Notes under the pieces: model-generated | What the model was told of the DNA's origin: nothing | The model's input: only the letters and a program-made list of their open reading frames with translations | Database searches by the model: none | Assembly (NCBI GenBank): GCA_030068075.1 | Contig: CM057825.1 | Span: 126,688,739 to 126,752,738 of the forward strand | Reading direction: 5' to 3' | DNA: 64,000 bases | Source of the DNA: Paguma larvata | Lineage: Eukaryota; Chordata; Mammalia; Carnivora; Viverridae | Position numbers and translations under genes: made by a program | Part shown: one piece after another, positions 23,165 to 36,227 of the stretch | Layout: every line of letters starts with the position of its first letter | How positions within the stretch are numbered: position 1 is the stretch's first letter

Positions 23165-25580
23165 CCTTGCCTATTCTAATGCCTTTTATTTTGCTTTCTT
23201 GTCTGATTGCTGATGCTAGGACCTCCAACACTATGTTAAATAGCAGTGGTGAGAGTGAACATCCCTGTCGTGTTCCTGATCTCAGGGGGAAGGCTCTCAG
23301 TTTTTCCCCATTGAGGATGATATTAGCTGTGGGCTTTTCGTAAATGGCTTTTATGATGCCTAAGTATGTTCCTTCTATCCCGACTTTCTCGAGAGTTTTT
23401 ATTAAGAAGCGATGCTGTATTTTGTCAAATGCTTTTTCTGCATCAATCGACAGGATCATATGGTTCTTATCTTTTCTTTTGTTAATGTGATGTATCACAT
23501 TGATTGATTTACGAATGTTGAACCATCCCTGTAACCCAGGGATGACTCCTACTTGATCGCGGTGGATAATTCTTTTTATATGCTGTTGGATTCTATTTGC
23601 TAATATCTTGTTAAGAATTTTTGCATCCATGTTCATCAAGGATATCGGCCTGTAGTTCTCTTCTTTTGCTGGGTCTCTATCTGGTTTGGGAATCAAAGTG
23701 ATGCTGGCTTCATAGAATGAGTCCGGGAGTTTTCTTTCCGTCTCAATTTTTTGGAACAACTTGAGGAGGATAGGTATTAACTCTGTTTTAAATGTCTGGT
23801 AAAATTCTGCAGGGAAGCCATCTGGCCCTGGACTTTTATTTGCTGGGAGATTTTTGATAACTGATTCAATTTCTTCACTAGTTATGGGTCTGTTCAAGTT
23901 TTCTATTTCTTCCCGTTTGAGTTTTGGTAGCATGTGGCTGTTTAGGAATTTGTCTATTTCTACCAGGTTGTTCAATTTGACGGCATAGAGTTTTTCATAA
24001 TATTCTCTGATGATTGCACCAGCATTCTTCTCAAAGCTAGAGCAAACAATCCTAAAATTTGTATGGAACCACGAAAGACCCCGAATAGCCAAAGTAATTC
24101 TGAAGAATAAAACCAAAGCGGGAGGCATCACAATCCCAGATTTTAACCTCTACTACAAAGCGGTAGTCATCAAGACAGCATGGTATTGGCACAAGAACAG
24201 ACACATAGACCAATGGAATAGAATAGAAAACCCAGAGATGGACCCACAAGCATATGGCCATCTAATCTTTGACAAAGCAGGAAAGAGTATCCAATGGAAA
24301 AAAAGACAGCCTCTTTAACAAATGGTGCTGGGAGAACTGGACAGCAACATGCAGAAGAATGAAACTAGACCACTTCCTTACACCACTCACAAAAATAAAC
24401 TCTAAATGGATGAAGGATCTGAATGTGAGACAGGAAACCATCAAAATCCTAGAGGAGAAAGCAGGAAAAAACCTCTTTGACCTGAGCCACAGCAATTTCC
24501 TATGTGACACATCTCCAAAGGCGAGGGAATTTAAAGCAAAAATGAACTATTGGGACCTCATCAAGATAAAAAGTTTCTGCACGGCAAAGGAAACAACCAA
24601 CAAAACTAATAGACAACCGACGGAATGGGAAAGGATAATTGCAAATGACATATCGGATAAAGGACTAGTATCTAAAATCTATAAAGAACTTACCAAACTC
24701 CACACCCGAAAAACAAATAATTCAGTGAAGAAATGGGCGGAAGATGTGAATAGACACTTCTCCAAAGAGGACATTTAGATGGCTAACAGACACATGAAAC
24801 GATGCTCAAAGTCACTCATCATCAGGGAAATACAAATCAAAACCACACTGAGATACCACCTTACACCGGTTCGAGTGGCTAAAATGAACAAATCAGGAAA
24901 CTATAGATGCTGGTGGGGATGTGGAGTTTGCATTCCACCAATGGGAATGCAAACTGGTGCAGCCACTCTGGAGAACTGTGTGGAGGTTCCTCAAAAAGAT
25001 GAAAATAGAGCTACCCTATGACCCAGCAATAGCACTGCTAGGAATCTACCCAAGAGACACAGGAATGCTGATGCATAGGAGCACGTGCACCCCAATGTTC
25101 ATAGCAGCACTTTCGACAATAGCCAAATCATGGAAAGAGACCAAGTGCCCATCAACTGACGAATGGATAAAGAAGTTATGGGACTTATATACAATGGACT
25201 ACTACGTGGCAATGAGAAAAAATGAAATCTGGCCATGTGTAGCAACATGGATGGAACTGGAGGTTATTATGTTAAGTGAAATAAGTCAGACAGAAAAAAA
25301 CAGATACCATATGTTTCCACGAATAGGTGGACTTTGTGAGACTAAGCAAAAACCAGGGGGAGGGGAAGAGGGGAAAGGAAAAAAAGACACAGAGAGGGAG
25401 GGAGATAGAACATAAGAGACTCTCAAAGACTAAGAACAAACTGAGAGTGAGGGGGGTGCGGGAGGGGGGAGAGGGGGTGATGGGCACTAAAGAGGGCACA
25501 TGTTGGGATGAACACTGGGTGTTATATATAAACCAATTTGAAAATAAACTATTATAAATAAATAAAATAAAATAAAATAA
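23165..25580. mobile_element. L1 with inverted 5' segment (twin priming)
   Basis: From 23165 to about 24015 the L1 ORF2 reverse-transcriptase region lies on the minus strand ([11 protein letters not shown] to GIRIGK, one long open stretch). From about 24016 to 25580 the ORF2 C-terminal part and 3' end lie on the plus strand ([15 protein letters not shown] onward). Target duplication AAACTGTCAC at 23155-23164 and 25581-25590. ORF2 sequence between the two parts, including the catalytic Asp-Asp motif, is missing, and the 3' part has stops. The element is defective. Confidence 0.9.
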
Positions 25581-26513
25581 AAACTGTCACTTTCTTGATG
25601 ATGCTCACTAAATCTTCCTCCTGGGTCCACAGGCTAATTTCTCAGCTCCCTGGAAGTGAGGGTGGATCCACTGAAATGTGGGAAGAAGTGGTGCAAGTCT
25701 CTAGGCCTAAATTCATATGAGATCCTCCGCAAATGTCTCTCCGTGCTCTTTGCTCTGGTTCTTGGCTCTTCTGCTTTTCTGCTGGCTGATTTCAGAGGAT
25801 CCAGCACACAGTTCCTAGGAGGGCTGAGGGAGAGTAGAGCCTATGAATATAACGTTCTTGAGTCACTGTGTGGAGGGGAGTAACCAGGAAAGCCCATCAA
25901 CACAGAACTTTCACATGAGACTTCAGCCTCTGAGCTTTAGGTTAGTTTATTTCTACAGCATAAAGTAGCACACTTTGAACAAATCATTGGCAATCTCGAT
26001 GTTTGAGATTCAGATGCTTTTGTTCAGAACGTCTTTACTCTTCTTGTTACAGTCTTATTGTCCATAGAGATTATGAACCCTATCCTTCAGATAAATTAAT
26101 AAAACAGCTCATAACAAAGTGAAGAGAACATGGGTTTTGAAGTAAGACCTAATTGGAAAGCCCAGTTTTATTTTCTTTTAGACTCAGAGGGATATTCTAG
26201 ACCAGCGACCAGCCTTCTGGTTTCTTGCCAGGACACATGAAATGACTCTTGCTCCCTCCTTACAAAATGTACATAGAATTAAAATTCTTATGTTTGTAAG
26301 TAGTTAACAAAACTTACTTTTAGAACTTGAGACTGTTCTATAAACCTCTGTCCTTTTTCCTGTAGAACGGTTTTTGAAAATGTTTTTAATTTTGAAGGGG
26401 ATTATATTTCAGTTGAGTACTAGAGAAGAAAACCTGATTCGTTTCAGAGAAAATGGGGATCTCCATGAAATATTGGGTATGGAAAATTATTGTCAAAAGC
26501 TGCATTAGGTGAG

Positions 26514-26846
26514 GGGCACCTGGGTGCCCCCCCTTTTTAAATGTTTATTTATTTTGAGAGAGAGAGTGTGCATGTGTGCGGGGGAGGAACAGATAGACAG
26601 GCAGAGAGAGAATCCCAACCAGGCTCTGTCAGTGCAGAGCCTGACACAGGGCTCAAGCTCAAGAACAATGAGATCATGACCTGAGCTGAAATCAAGATTC
26701 AGATGCTTAACCAACTCAGCCCCCTAGGTACGCTGTATCCTCTTGAGATCTCAGCTCAGGTCCTGATCTCAGGGTTATAAGTTCAAGCCCTATAGTGGGC
26801 TCCATGCTGGGCGTGGAGTCTACTTAAAAACAAAACAAAACAAAAA
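26514..26846 (+). mobile_element. Short SINE interrupted by another SINE
   Basis: Head GGGGCACCTGGGTG at 26514, then an inserted reverse SINE. The body resumes near 26737 (GATCTCAGCTCAGGTCCTGA) and ends with a CAAAACAAAA tail. Degenerate duplications CTGCATTAGGTGA and CTGTATGAGGTGA surround the whole. Confidence 0.7.
26527..26736 (-). mobile_element. Inner tRNA-derived SINE
   Basis: Reverse SINE (TTTTTAAATGTTTATTTATT to CAACTCAGCCCCCTAGGTA) lying inside the previous element. Confidence 0.75.
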
Positions 26847-27384
26847 CTGTATGAGGTGAAAAGCTGATAGAACCTTGGATGGATCAGGCTGATACCTTAA
26901 CATCACAAAAGGCGAGCCTACTAGACATCATGTTTCCCAAGATGTCATGCAATAGTAATTACACAATACTATTTATGCAATCCGTTTGCTAAATATTGAT
27001 AATGGCCTCTAGATATATCAGTTTATAGAAATAGAGGGACAGAAAAATAGGTTAAATTCAGCCACAGAGTTGAATTCACAAAATGAATTAAATGATAGGA
27101 TGTTTGGGTTTGTTTCAAAGTAATGCAAAGAGAGTGCATAGTGGGTGGGGATACAAATGAATCAAGACCGGCCATCTGTTGACAATTGTTGGAGCAAAGT
27201 GACAGATACACAGGGGTTTGTTTTACTATTCTAGCTATTAGGATATACGGTTGAAATTTTTCTACAATGAGGGAGAAAGAGAATAAGGAAGTAAAGGCCA
27301 CAAGTTGGATAACTAGTTTGAGAATTTTGCTATAAAAAGAAGAGGAATGAAGAGGTGGAAGAGGAAAAATATCCCCAGATATTT

Positions 27385-27590
27385 AAAAATTTTTTTTAAT
27401 GTTTATGATTTTAAACATTAAACGTGAGAAGGGGAGAAACAGAGAGAGAGAGGGAGACACAGAACCCAAAGCAGGCTCCAGGCTCCAAGCTGTCAGCACA
27501 AAGCCCAATGCGGGGCTCGAACCCACAAACCAGGAGATCATGACCTGAGCTGAAGTTGGACACTCAACCAACTGAGCCACCCAGGCACCC
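27385..27590 (-). mobile_element. tRNA-derived SINE
   Basis: Reverse SINE ending ACTGAGCCACCCAGGCACCC, with CCCAGATATTT/CCAAGATATTTT at its borders. Confidence 0.88.
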
Positions 27591-28481
27591 CCCAAGATAT
27601 TTTAATATAGGAGATAATATCTTGAGTTGGGGAGAGCAGATGATGTCAAGGACACCGTGAGGAGGGTGGCCCAAGCTAGGAATCTGACAACTATGCGTTG
27701 TTACAGGAAGGAATGCAGAAGGTATGAACAGAATCATAGGAGTATAGGTTGATTAGGTACTAAGGGGCTGAGGAAATTCTCTTCTGGCTACTTCTAAATC
27801 TCAGTGAAATAAGAGGGGGAGAGGAGAGGTGAAGGTTTATAGAAATAGGAGAAGGTATGAAATAGTTATGTCCACCTATAGATATGTAATGGGATTATCA
27901 GGCAATGAGGAAGGGCTGCTTGGAGTTTTTAAGGCCGTTAGCAAGTACCATCAACATCCTATGTGCAGAACCATGTTTCCACAGAACCATTTCTCCAGAA
28001 CCATGTTAAGTTGCTCATGTGCTGTCACAATATAGGGAGATAGCTATTTGGAGTATTGCAGAGAGCTGGATTTTGCCAGATCGGTATGGTGAGGGAGAGC
28101 AGTACAAAGGAACTGTGTAAGACCTAGAATCCAAGATGTGCAAGAGGTAAGTGAAAGTATGAAGAAGACAGTGTTCAAGTCAATGGACTGAAGATTTTAG
28201 TGGAGTTAAGGAATCACTGTGATAAAGATAGTAAAAGGAAATAAACTGGCAAGACAGGAGGAATTAATAAAAAAAAATTAAAAAAAAAAGCCGGCGGGGG
28301 AATGTTGAAACAAATTTTGGAGGTAGTACTGTTGGTGGTAATGAGAAGGTGTGGGGTACAATCACAAGAATGAGAGACTAATGCTGGGTAGGATTAAGAT
28401 CATTGGGAAAGAGGATATTAAGGGAATGAAAGACCAGGGTATTAAATGGGTTGTTCACATGAGGATTGAAGTTACTGAGAT

Positions 28482-29019
28482 GTAACAGGGACTGAACTCA
28501 GGTCTCCTCAATCTTCACCACAAAATCCAGCAATCCCTGATAGATAGAACTCCATGCTCTTGCAGGAATGGGAAAACAGGATGCTTACCAAAGGAGGGAC
28601 TCCACTACAAAGACTGGTGAAGACCAAATCAAACCAGTCTGCAAAGTGGACCCCAGCTGCTGACCTTTCACTGACTTTATCCCTCATTATAATACTAAAA
28701 ACCATGCCCAGGGGTGGAGATTTAACATGCTAATGAGACATGCAATGCAAGAAGCATGTTCTGTCCACTCTGCCTGTCCACCCAACTTCCTGTATCTCTC
28801 CCCACCCCTACATGCTTAGACATCACTCCTTTCCTGCCTTAGCCTCTTTAAAAACTTCCTCGGCCTTTGTTCTGACAGCCAGCATAAAGGACCTTTTGCT
28901 TTGTTCTGTCTCCCTTGTGCTCAAGCATAAGCCGCAATAAAAGCCTTGCCTGGAAATTCCCATTTGGCCCCAGTCAATTCCTATTAGTTGGAGAGACCAA
29001 GGACCCAAGTCAGTAACAT
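28482..29019 (+). mobile_element. Probable solo LTR of an endogenous retrovirus
   Basis: About 540 bases beginning TGTAACAGGG and ending AGTAACA (TG...CA). It holds CTTTAAAAACTTCC and, at about 28935, AATAAAAGCCTTGCCTGG, like an LTR core and poly(A) signal. No internal viral genes flank it and no clear target duplication was seen. Family not assigned. Confidence 0.45.
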
Positions 29020-30375
29020 TACCAAGAATGATGTAGAAATTATAAAGAGAATGACCATAAACTAGCATAACAGAGAAAGGATCTACAGAACAATAGGACA
29101 CATTTGTTCTAGGTAAGACCTCGTATAGGACTAACGACATCAAAACACCTGTGACTGAAGTTAATTAATTTGTGAATAAACAAAAAATTACATAAGCACC
29201 CAGGCATTGTGAGTGAGGCTTTACAGTGCTGCATTTCAATTCAGTTCTAACACTGTTGGGTTAGCATCAGACCTCACAGCTTTAAAAGCACAGTCCTCAG
29301 AAAGACTTCCCTTACTTTCAGGTGTTAACTGCAAGTTCAGTGGTGCCCAGGCCACACAAACTTCTGAACAACTGGCTACAACATCAGGGATCCCACAACT
29401 CGCTCCTGTTCCTTAATTAACTAGACCTCACAGAACTCAAAAGAGTACTATACTTAGGATTACAGTTTTATTATAAAAGTTATAGATCAGGACCAGCCAA
29501 ATGAAAAGAAGCATAAAGTCAAGTCTGGGAGAGTCCCAAATGTAGAGCTTTCATGCCCTCTCTCTGTGGAATCAGGGCATGTCACCTTCCCAGCACATTG
29601 GATATGTTCACCAAACAGGAAACTTCACCATTTTTATTGGGGTTTCATTATTTAGGCATGACTGACTGAATCATTAGGCATTTGACCGAAGTCAATCTCT
29701 AGTCCCCCTTCTCTCCCCAGAGGTTGCGCTAGCTTCAAAGCTCCAACCCTCTGATCACATGGTTGACCTTTCTGGTGACTATACCCTTCATCCTGAGTCA
29801 CCTTGCTGTATAAACTCAGGTGACATTTAAGGGGTTCACAAATAACAAAGGCATTCCTATTACTCAGGAATTCTAAGGATTTACAGTTTCCAAGGACTGA
29901 GGAACCAGGGACAAAGGCCATTCAAGTTTTCTATTATACAACAGACACATTCCAGGAGAACAGAATTTGGTTGACCTTGGGCTTCTCCAAAGTAATATTT
30001 AATGCCCAATAACAGTGGGACAAGGTCTAAGTTTTCTGAGGGAAAGAAAATTTAACACAAGAAACTCTTAACCAGCCAAGTTATTCTCATTACAAAGTCA
30101 GTAGATAGGTATTATCAACTAAGCAAGGGAAACAGTCATTATAAGCCCTTGTGGGGGAAAAAAATCTAGTAGGTGTTAAATTCAGGTAACAAAGAAAAAT
30201 ATTAATGAATGCAAGGAAAGAGAAGCTATGTGTAAAGGACTATTAGTAAGCACTGAATCCACTTAGACATTAAATCAGGGTTTCTCAGCCATAGCACTTA
30301 TTTTTGAGGTTGGATAATTAATTCTTTGTTGTAGGGGCTGTCTTCAGCATTGTTTTGGGGGGTTTTCTAATTTAA

Positions 30376-30587
30376 AATTTTTTTTAATGTTTGTTTATCT
30401 TTGAGAGACACACACAGAGCATGAATGGGGGAGGGACAGAGAGAGAGAGGGGGACACAGAATCTGGACCAGGCTCCAGGCTGTTAGCTGTCAGCACAGAG
30501 CCCCATGCGGGGCCCAAACCCATGAACCATGAGATCATGACCTGAGCCAAAGTCAGACATTTAACCGACTGAGTCACCCAGGTGCCT
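30376..30587 (-). mobile_element. tRNA-derived SINE
   Basis: Reverse SINE ending ACTGAGTCACCCAGGTGCC. Confidence 0.87.
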
Positions 30588-31039
30588 CATGGTATAATAT
30601 TAATTAGGCATGGTGACCACTGCCTTATTCCTGATTAGATGGAATGCTTCTAACATTTCACCATTAAATGTTCCTAATGTTTCAATATCAAAATAATTTG
30701 TTGATATACATTATTTGTCACATTAAAGAAATTCCTTTCCATTTGAATTTTACTTTTGAGGGCAGTGGAGGTTGTCATGAATAAGTACCGAAATTTATAT
30801 GTTTTGTGTATGCACTGAAATGCATGCATATTGGTTTTTCTCATTTTGCCTTTTCTTAGAATACACTCAAACTGGTCATAATGGATTTTTGGTTTTTGTA
30901 CATTGCTGATTTCAGTTTGTTAAAAATTTATTTTTGACTTTTTGTTTATGTTCATAGTTTTTCAGTTTGCCTGTGATTTTCTTTTTAGCAGTGTTCTTGT
31001 CTGGTTTTGCTATCAATGCTATTCTAATCTCAAAAAATG

Positions 31040-32890
31040 AGATGGGAGGACTTCCACTCTAGGAAGAGGAAGTAGACAGACTGCCCTTTTCTCCTGCTAA
31101 GTGCAACTAAAATCCCTGGACATTACATATAAAACAAACGTAAGAAGACTCTGGAAGGTATAGAGAGGAAGGCATACACGTTATAGACTTTGGGACCTAA
31201 GGAATGATCCAGTGGTCAGTTCTGTGGGTTTTCTTTTTTGTCTCATATATTGTAGACTTGGGAGGTGAAAAAGCCAGAAACTTGGAAACACCAATGGTAC
31301 CAACAATAAAAACCCCAGAAAAATCCTGCTGTTTTTTTTTTGTTTTGTTTTGTTTTGTTTTTTACCAAAGAACCATGAAAGGAGCAGCCTAGCAAGACAA
31401 AAGAACTTTTAAATATTATCTGCTCTACTCCAGCCAAATAATGCAGATAAAATCATGGCTCCATATATCCTTACCTATACTAGCAAAGGTAGAGTGGGAA
31501 GCCTCGACTTCTGCTTTCACAAGACTGTAACAAGGTGACCCAATACTCTCCACTGAGGTAGCATCAGAGAATGCCAAGTAGGGAGCAGGCCAGTATCAGT
31601 AGAGACCCCATGAGGAGCTGGAATTCCTATCCTCATCCAGCACTGCTCCCAATCCCAGTTTAATTGGAGACTTAGTGGAGAACCTAGACTTCTATATTCA
31701 TCTGGCCTTAATGAGGTGGTACTCTCCCACTTCCCCTGCCAGAACAATGTGGAACAAAGTCAGCTAAAACAGAAGGTTTAAATGAGATCTAGAATGTGAT
31801 TACGTAATACAAAAATGTCCAAGTTTCAAATGAAAATCACTCACCATGCCAAGAACCAGGAAGATCTTAAACTGAATAAAAAGAGACAATCAAAGATGCC
31901 AATGCCAAGATGACAAAGATGTTAGGAGTATCTGACAAAGATTTTAAAGCAGGCATGATAAAAATGCTTCAACAAGCAATTGCAAATACACATGCTTGAA
32001 ACACCAAAGCCTCAGCAAAGAAATAAATGATATCGAGAAGAACCAAATGGAAATTTTAAAATTAAAAAAATACAGTAAAAAATATAATAAGAGAAAAACC
32101 TAACTGGGTAGGCTCAATGGCAGAATGAGAGGAAAAAGAGAAAATAATTAGTTACCTGGAAGACAGAACACTAAAAATTACCCAATATTAACAACAGAGA
32201 GAAACCCAGGCTGACCAAAAAAAAAAAAAATAAAATAACAGAGACTCAGAGACTTGTGGGATTATCACAAAAGATCTAACATGGTGTCATAAGACTCCCG
32301 AAAGGGGAGAGAAAGAGTGCAGAGCTAGAAAATTACTCCAAAAAATAATGATGGAAAACTTCTCAAATTTGGCAAGAGGTATATAGAATTCATCTATAAA
32401 TATAAATATATATCATTTCAGGGAAACAAGGCTGTTTCGTGATTAAAAATCAATCGGTGTAACCCACTTTATTGATAGGCTAATGAAGAAAAATCATATG
32501 ATGATATTAATTGAGACAGAAGAGGTACTCGCCAACATTCAAGGCTTATTCATGATAAAAATTTTCAGAAAAATAGGAATAGAGGAGAACTTCCTCCACT
32601 TGATAAATGTCATATACAAAAAAAAACTGACAGCTGACATTACCCCCAAGCATGAAAGACTGAATGCTTTCCCCTTAATATCAGGGACAAGGCAAGCATA
32701 GCTGCTCTCACCATTCTTATTCAACATAATGCTGTAAATTCTAACTGATGCAATAAGGCAAGAAAAGGAAATAAAAGGCACAGAGAACCAAAAGAAAGAA
32801 GTAAAACTATCCCTATTTGCCAATTATGTGACTATCTACATAGACAACCCCAGGGAATCAACAACAACCAAAAGCTCTCAGAACTAAAAA
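31040..32890 (+). mobile_element. Old L1 remnant
   Basis: Diverged L1 5'/ORF1-side sequence (CTGACAAAGATTTTAAAGCA, ATGCTTCAACAAGCAATTGC). Then ORF2 reverse-transcriptase pieces around 32480-32800 (LINVIYKKKLTADI, FPLISGTRQ). Broken by many stops and gaps. Confidence 0.7.
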
Positions 32891-33758
32891 GTGACCAATA
32901 AATCCCTCATTTTGTTCAAGTGAATTGGAATTGGGTTTCTGTCACATGTAACTGAAAAGGTCATTTACTTATTCATTTACCAATCAAATATTTATTGAAT
33001 GCCTAAAATTTGCCAGCAACTGCTCTAGACATGGTAGCCAACAGAAGAGGGAGAAGTAGTCTGACAATGGAGGAAGCAAGACATACCCAGAGGGCCATAG
33101 TGATGCGTCAGCAAACAAAACAAAGTTCTTACTCCTAAGGATATAAAACATTAAAACAGATTAAAGAGAAAAAAAACGAGGGGTGCTGTTTCAGAAAATG
33201 TAGTAAGAAGATCTCTTTGATAGGGTACCCCATAAAATGGAGATTTAGCCAAGAGATTATCTAAGGGAAGAGTTTTCCAAGCAGTGGAAACTGTAAATTC
33301 AAAGATCCCCAAGCCAGAACATGTGTGGTATGTTCAAGAGGCAGCAGATTAAGAGAAGGAGAGGTGGGTGGTGGGTCAGAGAGGACCCTATGCCAGATCA
33401 TGCAGTTCCTTGCACTTCATGGAAGGACTTGAGATTTTATCTGGAGTGAACCAGGAAGCACTGAAGGATTTGAGCAAAAGGAATGACATTATAGTGTTTA
33501 TTTTTAGTTGGGAGCAGTTCAACAGATAAACACAGCAACTGGTTCCCTGAATCGGAGAGCAACCCAAACCGGCCCATTAACTTCTTTCTTTTCCATTTCA
33601 AACCCCCTCAGTGTCTTCTTACAGCCTTTTTTCTATCTTCCTTCTGAGAGAAAACTTCTATTCCTTCACGGGACCCATCCCCCCAGCAACTCCACGGACA
33701 CTTTTCTGCCTGTGAATAAATTACTTTCTCATCTCCCCAGCAAAAGCTTACAATGTAT

Positions 33759-33780
33759 TTAAATCATTAACTATAAAAAG
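33759..33780 (+). promoter_or_regulatory. ACSM3: Candidate ACSM3 promoter: HNF1-like site abutting TATA box
   Basis: Positions 33759-33771 read on the minus strand GTTAATGATTTAA, matching the first ten bases of the palindromic HNF1 consensus GTTAATNATTAAC. TATAAAAAG follows at 33772-33780. The area is repeat-free. HNF1 drives liver and kidney genes, and ACSM3 is known to be expressed in both tissues. Assignment to ACSM3 is inference. Confidence 0.45.
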
Positions 33781-33804
33781 GAGGGTGGCAGGAGATTGTG
33801 TAAA

Positions 33805-34033
33805 CTTTCAGCGTACACTTGGCCTGGAACTCCTGCTCCTCCCTCCAGAATGTCGCCACCAATCCAGGAAAGGCCCTCTGGCTATGTCTTGCTTCCTCCG
33901 ATTGTCAGACTACTTCTCCCTCTTCTGTTGGCTACTACCAGGACTAAAGCAGAAGTGAGAGTTCAAGTTTAAGGGCTGCTCTTCTGGCAAAGGTCTGCCA
34001 TCAACTCCAGCTGTGTTGGAATCTGTCACTTTA
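33805..34033 (+). other. ACSM3: Candidate ACSM3 non-coding first exon
   Basis: Start is placed about 30 bases after the TATA box. The end is placed at CACTTTA|GTGAGTAC, a good donor. The next acceptor is the ACSM3 exon at 39024, 5 kb on. The piece is non-repetitive. Transcription is not shown by sequence alone. Confidence 0.35.
33850..33972 (+). other. Upstream ORF in the candidate ACSM3 leader
   Basis: ATG 33850 to TAA 33970-33972, 40 codons, with a hydrophobic stretch VRLLLPLLLA. If the first exon is real this ORF would lie in the 5' leader, out of frame with ACSM3. It may be chance. Confidence 0.2.
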
Positions 34034-34416
34034 GTGAGTACTGCATTATCTGTCTTTTATGTAAGGTTTGCTGGGATGGCACATGCACTTTCAAGCAAGG
34101 GTAACAAACAAGCAAACAAAACCAACAAATCAAAAGGGCTCTCATGGAAGTCTTGGGGAGCCAAAGTATTTCTATCAGAATTTCTTAGCTGTTGTGTAAC
34201 TGCTTCTAGTAAGTAGCCAGGAGGAGGTACATGCCAAAGGCTATAATCATAGCAGATAAGTTTTTCATTTTAAGTCATCTGGTATTATGTAATTTTTTTT
34301 AACTATGTGCATGTGTTAACTTGGTGAAGTACTTTGGAAAAAAAATTAATTGAGTTCAAGTACCAGCTGAGTTTTTCACTGTGCTGTCTATTTATCTCTC
34401 TACCCTGTTCAGTGGC

Positions 34417-34477
34417 AGGAATCCATCTTCTTCTTCTGCTTCTTTTTTTTTTTTTTTTTTTTTTAAGGAATCCATCT
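34417..34477. mobile_element. Poly(T)-only insertion between duplications
   Basis: A T run between two copies of AGGAATCCATCT (34417-34428 and 34466-34477); similarity continues as TCTTCTGC after each copy. No other element sequence is present. Confidence 0.6.
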
Positions 34478-35879
34478 CTTCTGCATTATCCAGAAAGTAT
34501 GCATACTACCTCTAGGGAAACTTCAGGGAATGTATACATGAGAATCCAAGGAAATAATCCAGGGCAGCCACTTTTCTCCATTAAGTGGTCAAGGGCAGCT
34601 CCAAAAATCCTGTATAGAAGGTTAAGGTTAGGGGTAGGGAGAATAGTAGGAACTTCACCTTGCTTTGAGGCTATATATGCTAAGCCACTGTTATTACTTA
34701 GATTGCTTAGTGGGAGAGATACTTATGGAGGTGTAGGGAGACTAAAACCTCTTCTGTACTGCTGTTTAAATAGATGTAGAGCTTGCATTTTAGATAAGAC
34801 CTTAAATACTCTGAAAGCCCAACTGACCAGGAGTGGTACTTTCTTTCTTAGAGGAGTTTTCTGTGCCTCAGTATAAACATCTGGACTCCTATCTCCTCTT
34901 TCACCTATAAAGAATATTGCAAACTTGGAAAATAGATGTTGTGAAATGCTAAGGTCACTGAAAAGAACTTTGCTGGGGCAATCTTAACGACTTTAATGAG
35001 GAGGACAATGGTATTTTTTTTTGCTAGAACAGAATGGTTAGGCCCATTTTAAGCTCCAAATGGCTGGTCAATTTTCTTTTCATTGTATGTTTGAAGGATT
35101 CTAAATGTGGTAGAGGAAACAGTTTCAAAATTTCATCTTAACTGCACAATAATGGAAACAATTTAAATGACTTCAATAGGGGGCTGGCTTAAGAAATTAT
35201 GGTGCAGCTGTTCACTGGAATGCCATGCACTCTTTAAACAAAATCAAAACGTTAAAAAAACAAAAACAAAATGAAAAAGATCCTATGTACTGACATGGAA
35301 ATACCTTCAAGAATTTGTCATAAAAAAATTTTTTTAATGGGAAGGATAGTGTGTATTCCTACACACTAGACTACCTGTTGTGTTAAAGTGGTGGAGAAAG
35401 AAGAATCTACAGTCACTTGCTTAAATACACATAAAGAAATACTGAAGAGATACATAGAAGTAATTATAGTTCCTTAAGGGGGTGTGGTCGGATGAAACTG
35501 AGCAGTTTCATGTTGAGATGGGGAGGGGGTGCATGGGGAAGATTTTTCACTGTGTAATTTTTATGTTTTTTGCATCATTTGAAGACATGATCTAAAAAAT
35601 TACAAATCAAGAGATAAGTTACAACACTAAAAACTTAGTGTTTTTAACTACTACTTAACAACACCTCTCAGCTGAATGAAACCTGATGCTAATTCTGTAA
35701 TAAGGGAGATGGTTGCCAAAAGTATGGGATTTATATTTTATATAATATTTAAAATTTATATTGTATCATAAATGTTTTTTTAATTTTTGAAAAAAGTCAA
35801 AAGAGGAATAATAATTCATGACACATGAAAATTATATGAGATTCAAGTTTCAGTATCCATAAATAGGTCTTTTTTGGAA

Positions 35880-36042
35880 CACAGCTACATCTATTTAGTC
35901 ATGTATTGTCAATGGCTGCTATCTCAACCAGAATTGAAGTAAGCAGTTGCCACAGAGACTATACATATGGCCCACAAAGCCTAAATTATTTATTATCTGC
36001 CATTTATGGAAAAGGTTTGCCAACCCCTGCTCTAGTGGGTAG
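35880..36042 (+). repeat. hAT-type MER fossil
   Basis: Contains GGCCCACAAAGCCTAAATTA and GGTTTGCCAACCCCTGCTC, typical of a short mammalian DNA-transposon family. Confidence 0.5.
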
Positions 36043-36227
36043 TAATATGCTAGACACCATGATGAGCACTTTGTATGTATTATCTCATTTAATCTTCGGG
36101 ACAAGTCTCTCTGACAGAGGTTCTATTAGTCTCTATATTGGCAAAAAGGGAAACTGGGTTCTGAAAATGTGCATTTCTAACTAGCTTCCAGGTTATGCTG
36201 ATGCCGCTGGTTCACAGATCACAGCCT

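Larger units (their letters stand above)
15571..33480. other. Intergenic region THUMPD1-ACSM3
   Basis: About 18 kb in which I see no gene. It holds SINEs, L1 pieces, a probable LTR and AT microsatellites (listed separately). Between repeats the sequence is unique and AT-rich with frequent stops in all frames. Confidence 0.6.

Noticed and set aside
23148..24131. 327-codon reverse-transcriptase frame as a host gene
   Set aside because: It is the inverted part of a truncated L1, lacking the catalytic Asp-Asp motif.
34334..34876. 180-codon open frame in the region before ACSM3 coding exons
   Set aside because: It runs through the poly(T) insertion (poly-Phe), has no recognisable domain and biased composition is absent elsewhere.
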